Shown in pieces: positions 60,834 to 64,000 of a DNA stretch of 64,000 bases; the first letter of the stretch is position 1, and each line of letters begins with the position of its first letter. The DNA is from Winslowiella toletana (GTDB lineage: Bacteria > Pseudomonadota > Gammaproteobacteria > Enterobacterales > Enterobacteriaceae). The notes below the pieces were generated by a model, which had not been told where the DNA came from, ran no database searches, and saw only the letters and a program-made list of their open reading frames with translations. Location of the stretch: assembly GCF_032164335.1 (NCBI RefSeq), contig NZ_CP134152.1:2914001-2978000 (forward strand), in the 5' to 3' direction. Made by a program: the position numbers and the translations under genes.

Positions 60834-61095
60834 GCTGCTCTCCTTCCTGCTTAACGGGTACGGGTGGTATTTCATAGAGTGGGAAATAACCAGCTCCCTC
60901 ATGGGTGTGGCAACGGGTGTCATTCACTCCCCAGGCTACCGGCTTCTCGGTAAGCGCTGCGAGTGCGATGTTCATCAGCTCAACCATGTATTGCTTTTCA
61001 TCTGCAATCTCCCATCGCTTAACTTCAATTGTCGCCAGCCCAATCAGATCTTGCCTCTCCTGCTCACTCAGTACAGGCATGGTGTAATCAGTCAT
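60826..61095 (-). CDS. Ea/Ead-like phage protein
   Basis: An 89-residue protein from an ATG at 61095 (MTDYTMPVLSEQERQDLIGL; AAGGAAC upstream). The end ALAALTEKPVAWGVNDT, then YFPLYEIPPVPVKQE, is the widely shared C-terminal module of early lambdoid Ea/Ead proteins. The frame is open to 61284. Function unknown. Confidence 0.65.
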   Translation of the reverse strand: MTDYTMPVLSEQERQDLIGLATIEVKRWEIADEKQYMVELMNIALAALTEKPVAWGVNDTRCHTHEGAGYFPLYEIPPVPVKQEGEQRD

Positions 61096-61348
61096 TGGTA
61101 GTTCCTTCTGATTCCTGCTGGTCAATCGCTGCAACCAGCAACAAAACGTTCTCCGGGTTCGCTGTTGCGATAAATATCGCATCGCGTTTCTCTGCCACGT
61201 TTGCCAGCACATCTTCTTTTCCACCGAGTGAGAAAGGGCTATTGGTGATGCCGTTAAATAGCATTGATGTCCTGCGCCACTCACCCGGCGTTGCGTTCTG
61301 CGCTGCGGATTTAATTTGCTGCAACAACTCTGCTGTTAGTTTCTTCAT
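61088..61348 (-). CDS. Ea22/Ead-like early protein
   Basis: An 86-residue protein. MKKLTAELLQQIKSAAQNAT then PGEWRRTSMLF and KRDAIFIATANPENVLLLVA are the Ead/Ea22 pattern. It overlaps the next gene by eight bases. Function unknown. Confidence 0.75.
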   Translation of the reverse strand: MKKLTAELLQQIKSAAQNATPGEWRRTSMLFNGITNSPFSLGGKEDVLANVAEKRDAIFIATANPENVLLLVAAIDQQESEGTTND

Positions 61349-61377
61349 TGCCCTTCCCCTTGTTTAGCTGGCTAGAC

Positions 61378-61587
61378 CTATATGCCAGTGAACGCATAAC
61401 GAGCTGCTCCAGTTTTCTTGATAATTCCGCTATCAACTCCATCCCTAATAACGCGCCCTGCACGGATATAGCTTGCTGAATCAACGCTGTCATCACCGAA
61501 GTAATCTGTTATTGCCTCCGCTACGTCTGCTCTGCGGAACTTGGTGCCCTTCAATGAGATAAGTTTTTCAATTCTTGGCTCTGTCAT
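61378..61587 (-). CDS. Small winged-helix-like phage protein
   Basis: A 69-residue protein, MTEPRIEKLISLKGTKFRRA then DVAEAITDYFGDD and RAGRVIRDGVDSGIIKKTGA. The helix-turn-strand succession suggests a small winged helix. Its ATG overlaps the previous stop (ATGA). No family named. Confidence 0.6.
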   Translation of the reverse strand: MTEPRIEKLISLKGTKFRRADVAEAITDYFGDDSVDSASYIRAGRVIRDGVDSGIIKKTGAARYAFTGI

Positions 61588-61880
61588 GATTTCATCTGCC
61601 CGGACTTAAACTGAGACTTCAAGGGTAGATAAACACACCGATGAACGAACGGGATAAATTCTGCGAAGAAGTTATTATCCGTGGCCTGCCGGTAGCCTGT
61701 TACCTTGTCGATCATCGCCTCAAGACCATTCCGCGGCTGACGTGGAAGACTGACATCGTAGAGTCGGCAGAAATTGGATATTAAATCCGGCTCACCCAGG
61801 CACTCGTCCAGGCAGAGGCTGAATGCCGGGTCCATCAGAAGCGATTGGATAACTTCGCGTGGCAATCGTTTGTCAGTCAT
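61584..61880 (-). CDS. Small phage protein of unknown function
   Basis: A 98-residue protein starting MTDKRLPREVIQSLLMDPAF. It is helical with SNFCRLYDVSLPRQPRNGLE and FFAEFIPFVHRCVYLPLKSQ. It follows the helicase gene by 30 bases and is coupled to the next one. It may take part in replication by position only. Confidence 0.55.
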   Translation of the reverse strand: MTDKRLPREVIQSLLMDPAFSLCLDECLGEPDLISNFCRLYDVSLPRQPRNGLEAMIDKVTGYRQATDNNFFAEFIPFVHRCVYLPLKSQFKSGQMKS

Positions 61881-61910
61881 GATTTCACCTGCTTGCGGTA
61901 GCCCATCTGG

Positions 61911-63287
61911 TTAACATTCAAGTTCATAGTCTTCTCTCCCGGTTCTGACACTTCTGATGTCCAGCGGGTCCAGGCCAGACAGAGCGCTGCTGAAGTAATA
62001 CGTTTTTTCAGAGCCGGGTACGTGGCGGGATTTTGTGCATATAATCTCCGTGACACCCTTCATCTCTGTTTGCGGGTTGTACTTATCGTCGCGGTAGACC
62101 ATGAAAATCACATCAGCCTCCTGCTCGATAACACCAGACTCACGAAGATCCGCATTTACAGGCCGCTTGTTTGCTCGTTGCTCAAGGTTTCGGTTGAGCT
62201 GTGATAAAGCGATGACCGGACAGCGAAGCTCTTTGGCAAGGTTTTTCAGGCCAGAAGCTATCTCCCCTACAGACTGGTTCATGTTTTCCGGGTTGGTCAT
62301 TTTCATCTTTTGCAGATAGTCAATGATGATGACGCCAAGCCCGCCGGTCTGCTTGTGCATCCTGCGTGCCTCTGCCCGTATCTGATGAACGCTCAGTGAT
62401 GTTTTATCGTTTATGTGGATAGGTGACTGCTGGAACTCAAGCAAGGCGTTACTCAGCTTTGCCCACGCCACATCGCCACTGTTCGGCCCGTTGTCACCCA
62501 GTAGTTGCTCTTTGCTGATGCGGGCGCGGTGGTAGGCAATGCGCTGTGAGATCTGCTCAATAGGCATTTCTAGGCTGAAGAACAACACTGGCTTTTTGCT
62601 GTGCAGCGCCACGCACTCGGTAACCGTGGTGCTGAACATGGTTTTCCCCATACCCGGACGACCGCCGACCACGATGAAGTCAGTGTTGTTAAATCCGCCG
62701 AAAGCGTTGTCGATGGTTTCCATTCCCAGTTTCGTGCGGTGCTTCCAGATGTCGCCACTGATTATCGCCTCGATTTCGTTTATCGAAATGTCGATACCGT
62801 CCATGATGTGTCGCGTTCCTACCTCCTGCTGGGTTTCAATAGCCCCAATGTCAGACTGGATCCCGCCGATAATGTCAGTCAGAGGGATGACGCCGGGCTG
62901 ATTCATTTTTTCAATCCCGGCGTTAAGGGCGCCCATGACCTTGCGGCCAAGTGTCAGCTCCTTCAGCTTGCTGGCATACGCTGGCAGGTTTCTGGCTAAC
63001 GGCGTGTTCTTCGACATCTCCGCCAGGTATGCGAATCCACCTACCATCTTCAGCTCACCAGACTGCTCCAGCTCTGCCGTAAGGGTCATCAGATCAACTT
63101 GGGTGCCTGTGTGATGAATGCGCTTGTAGGCGTTGATAACGATGCGGTGCGCAGCGCTGGTGAAGTCGTCAGCCGTAAGGTTTTCGATAGCGTCCATCGC
63201 ACTCTCGCGTATATCTTCCATTGAGCCGGCCAGCATGATCGCCCCAATGACGCTCTGCTCTACGTACATGTCTGAGTATTTATTCAT
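61911..63287 (-). CDS. DnaB-type replicative helicase (P22 gp12-like)
   Basis: A 458-residue hexameric helicase. The N-terminal domain has VEQSVIGAIMLAGSMEDIRE. Walker A is GGRPGMGKTMF, Walker B is LGVIIIDYLQKMK, and the conserved GLKNLAKELRCPVIALSQLN and QEADVIFMVYRD motifs follow. Lambdoid phages with their own DnaB do not need a P-type loader. Its start overlaps the initiator stop (ATGA). Confidence 0.95.
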   Translation of the reverse strand: MNKYSDMYVEQSVIGAIMLAGSMEDIRESAMDAIENLTADDFTSAAHRIVINAYKRIHHTGTQVDLMTLTAELEQSGELKMVGGFAYLAEMSKNTPLARNLPAYASKLKELTLGRKVMGALNAGIEKMNQPGVIPLTDIIGGIQSDIGAIETQQEVGTRHIMDGIDISINEIEAIISGDIWKHRTKLGMETIDNAFGGFNNTDFIVVGGRPGMGKTMFSTTVTECVALHSKKPVLFFSLEMPIEQISQRIAYHRARISKEQLLGDNGPNSGDVAWAKLSNALLEFQQSPIHINDKTSLSVHQIRAEARRMHKQTGGLGVIIIDYLQKMKMTNPENMNQSVGEIASGLKNLAKELRCPVIALSQLNRNLEQRANKRPVNADLRESGVIEQEADVIFMVYRDDKYNPQTEMKGVTEIICTKSRHVPGSEKTYYFSSALSGLDPLDIRSVRTGREDYELEC

Positions 63288-64000
63288 GCCGGTGAACCCT
63301 GTGTTGATGCTTTGTATTCGCGGCGAACCTGTTCGTAAACCTTCGCCCAGTTTTTGGTGTCGAGGATCCAGTCGAGGGTGAGCCAGTATTTTTCATGCAG
63401 TCCATCGACCAGAGTTGATTTCCTGATAAGCGTAAAGATGGTTTCGATATGCTTTTCCTCTCGCCAGCCACCTTGGTTAGTTTTAGCGTTCCATATTCGT
63501 TCTAGGCCGTGGTATGCAGGGCGAGTTTTATTCCACTCGTGCATCTCAACAGCGCGCTCGGGGAAATTTCCATTCCAGAGCTGAATGAGCTTTTCGTGTG
63601 GGCATGGCTCAGGATTGCGATCAGCGCCTTCCTGCCAGATAAGAGCGTCCGACAGGTAGGTATCAAATCGCGTCATGCGGCAAATGTTCTGGATTGATGG
63701 TTTGTGCTTCCACACCTTCACCGCCCACTGAGTTACCAGCTTCACCTCTTCCACGCTGTAGCAAATCCCTTTGGCTTTTACAGTGTTCAGGGCTTTCTCG
63801 TAGGGTGCCGGTGAAAAGCATTTGCTACCGGTAATTTCGTTGTAGTAATCCAGACATTCCTGAGCAGACTCAGAATCACCCCCTTGGGGGGTAAGGGGGG
63901 TATTTTCTTTTATATTTTGAATAGTATCTTTTGTGTGTTCCGTTTTGGTAATACCCTGAGTTACCAATTTGGTAACATTATTTGTTACCACCTTGGTAAC
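63284..64000 (-). CDS. Replication initiator (O-like), 5' part outside the window
   Basis: At least 238 codons of the initiator; the frame is open through position 64000 without a stop, so the N-terminal DNA-binding domain lies beyond the window. The visible repeat VTKVVTNNVTKLVTQ is encoded by origin iterons, then a linker NTPLTPQGGDSES and a C-terminal helicase-contact domain (GGWREEKHIETIFTLIRKST). It is followed by dnaB, as in P22. Confidence 0.85.
   Translation of the reverse strand, partial: VTKVVTNNVTKLVTQGITKTEHTKDTIQNIKENTPLTPQGGDSESAQECLDYYNEITGSKCFSPAPYEKALNTVKAKGICYSVEEVKLVTQWAVKVWKHKPSIQNICRMTRFDTYLSDALIWQEGADRNPEPCPHEKLIQLWNGNFPERAVEMHEWNKTRPAYHGLERIWNAKTNQGGWREEKHIETIFTLIRKSTLVDGLHEKYWLTLDWILDTKNWAKVYEQVRREYKASTQGSPA
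63937..64000. repeat. Palindromic iterons, probable phage replication origin
   Basis: GTTACCAATTTGGTAAC (63960-63976) and GTTACCACCTTGGTAAC (63984-64000) are 17-base palindromes 24 bases apart. A degenerate third copy, GTTCCGTTTTGGTAAT, lies at 63937-63952. An AT-rich segment (63900-63935) lies beside them. As in lambda, they sit inside the initiator gene. More copies probably lie to the right. Confidence 0.8.

Larger units (their letters stand above)
22203..64000 (-). mobile_element. Temperate contractile-tailed prophage (right end outside the window)
   Basis: About 41.8 kb of phage genes read leftwards in the order replication, nin region, late antiterminator, lysis, terminase, head, neck, sheath and tube, tape measure, baseplate, fibres, SOS genes. 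The sheath (DUF3383), capsid (DUF2184) and baseplate (J, plug, DUF2612) families mark a myovirus, possibly related to temperate phages such as Pectobacterium ZF40. The early and lysis genes are lambda/P22-like. Integrase, excisionase and CI/Cro repressor genes are not in the window and should lie to the right. Nearly all late genes look intact. Confidence 0.95.

Noticed and set aside
1-64000. CRISPR array, insertion sequence, integrase
   Set aside because: No regular spacer-repeat series, transposase or tyrosine/serine recombinase was seen; the integrase probably lies right of the window.

Overview
The window is a piece of an enterobacterial chromosome, most likely Erwiniaceae (Erwinia/Pantoea type), carrying a large prophage. 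The assignment rests on how closely PutP, PutA, TcyJLN, DcyD, FliZ, FliA, FliD, FliS, FliT, AmyA and YedD follow their E. coli counterparts and on the gene order dcyD-fliZ-fliA-fliC / fliDST-amyA-yedD. No rRNA, tRNA, CRISPR array or insertion sequence was recognised.

Host part (1 to about 22.1 kb). The left end holds the divergent proline genes putP and putA, with several GTTGCA operator motifs for the PutA autorepressor between them. Next is an unusual gene for a repeat-bearing SET-domain protein with effector-like features. The L-cystine/D-cysteine group (tcyN, tcyL, tcyJ, dcyD) and the flagellar regulators fliZ and fliA follow on the minus strand. Flagellin fliC (minus) and the cap operon fliDST (plus) face away from each other, each with a near-consensus sigma-28 promoter. 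After amyA and yedD come small stress genes: a CsbD/ElaB-like membrane protein, an IraP-like anti-adaptor, a DinI-family gene under a LexA box, a small zinc-ribbon protein and a CspA-family gene with a cold box in its leader.

Prophage part (about 22.2 kb to beyond 64 kb, almost all minus strand). This is a temperate contractile-tailed phage with a lambda/P22-style early region. In the direction of transcription (right to left) the order is: replication initiator with internal palindromic iterons, DnaB-type helicase, a nin-like region (NinX, NinB/YbcN, NinH, NinF-like, NinI phosphatase, NinG), a candidate late antiterminator, a lysis cassette (lambda-S holin, T4-type lysozyme, Rz/Rz1), terminase, portal, minor head protein, DUF2213 protease/scaffold, decoration protein, DUF2184 capsid, neck genes, DUF3383 sheath, tube, tail chaperone with a probable -1 frameshift extension, tape measure with transglycosylase domain, baseplate, and finally tail fibres including one with an SGNH-esterase domain. 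The last genes are a LexA-controlled pair ending in a UmuD'-like protein.

The most unusual stretch is an accessory island (about 29.3-35.2 kb) lying inside the baseplate operon and bounded by terminators. It carries a macro-domain protein, a Rha-type regulator, a P22 immI-like Arc/Mnt/Ant cassette with an operator inside the promoter, a Doc-like toxin with an unrecognised partner, an amber-interrupted DUF6246-like remnant and two predicted exported proteins. Their products probably serve superinfection control, lysogeny or anti-defence; that is inference.
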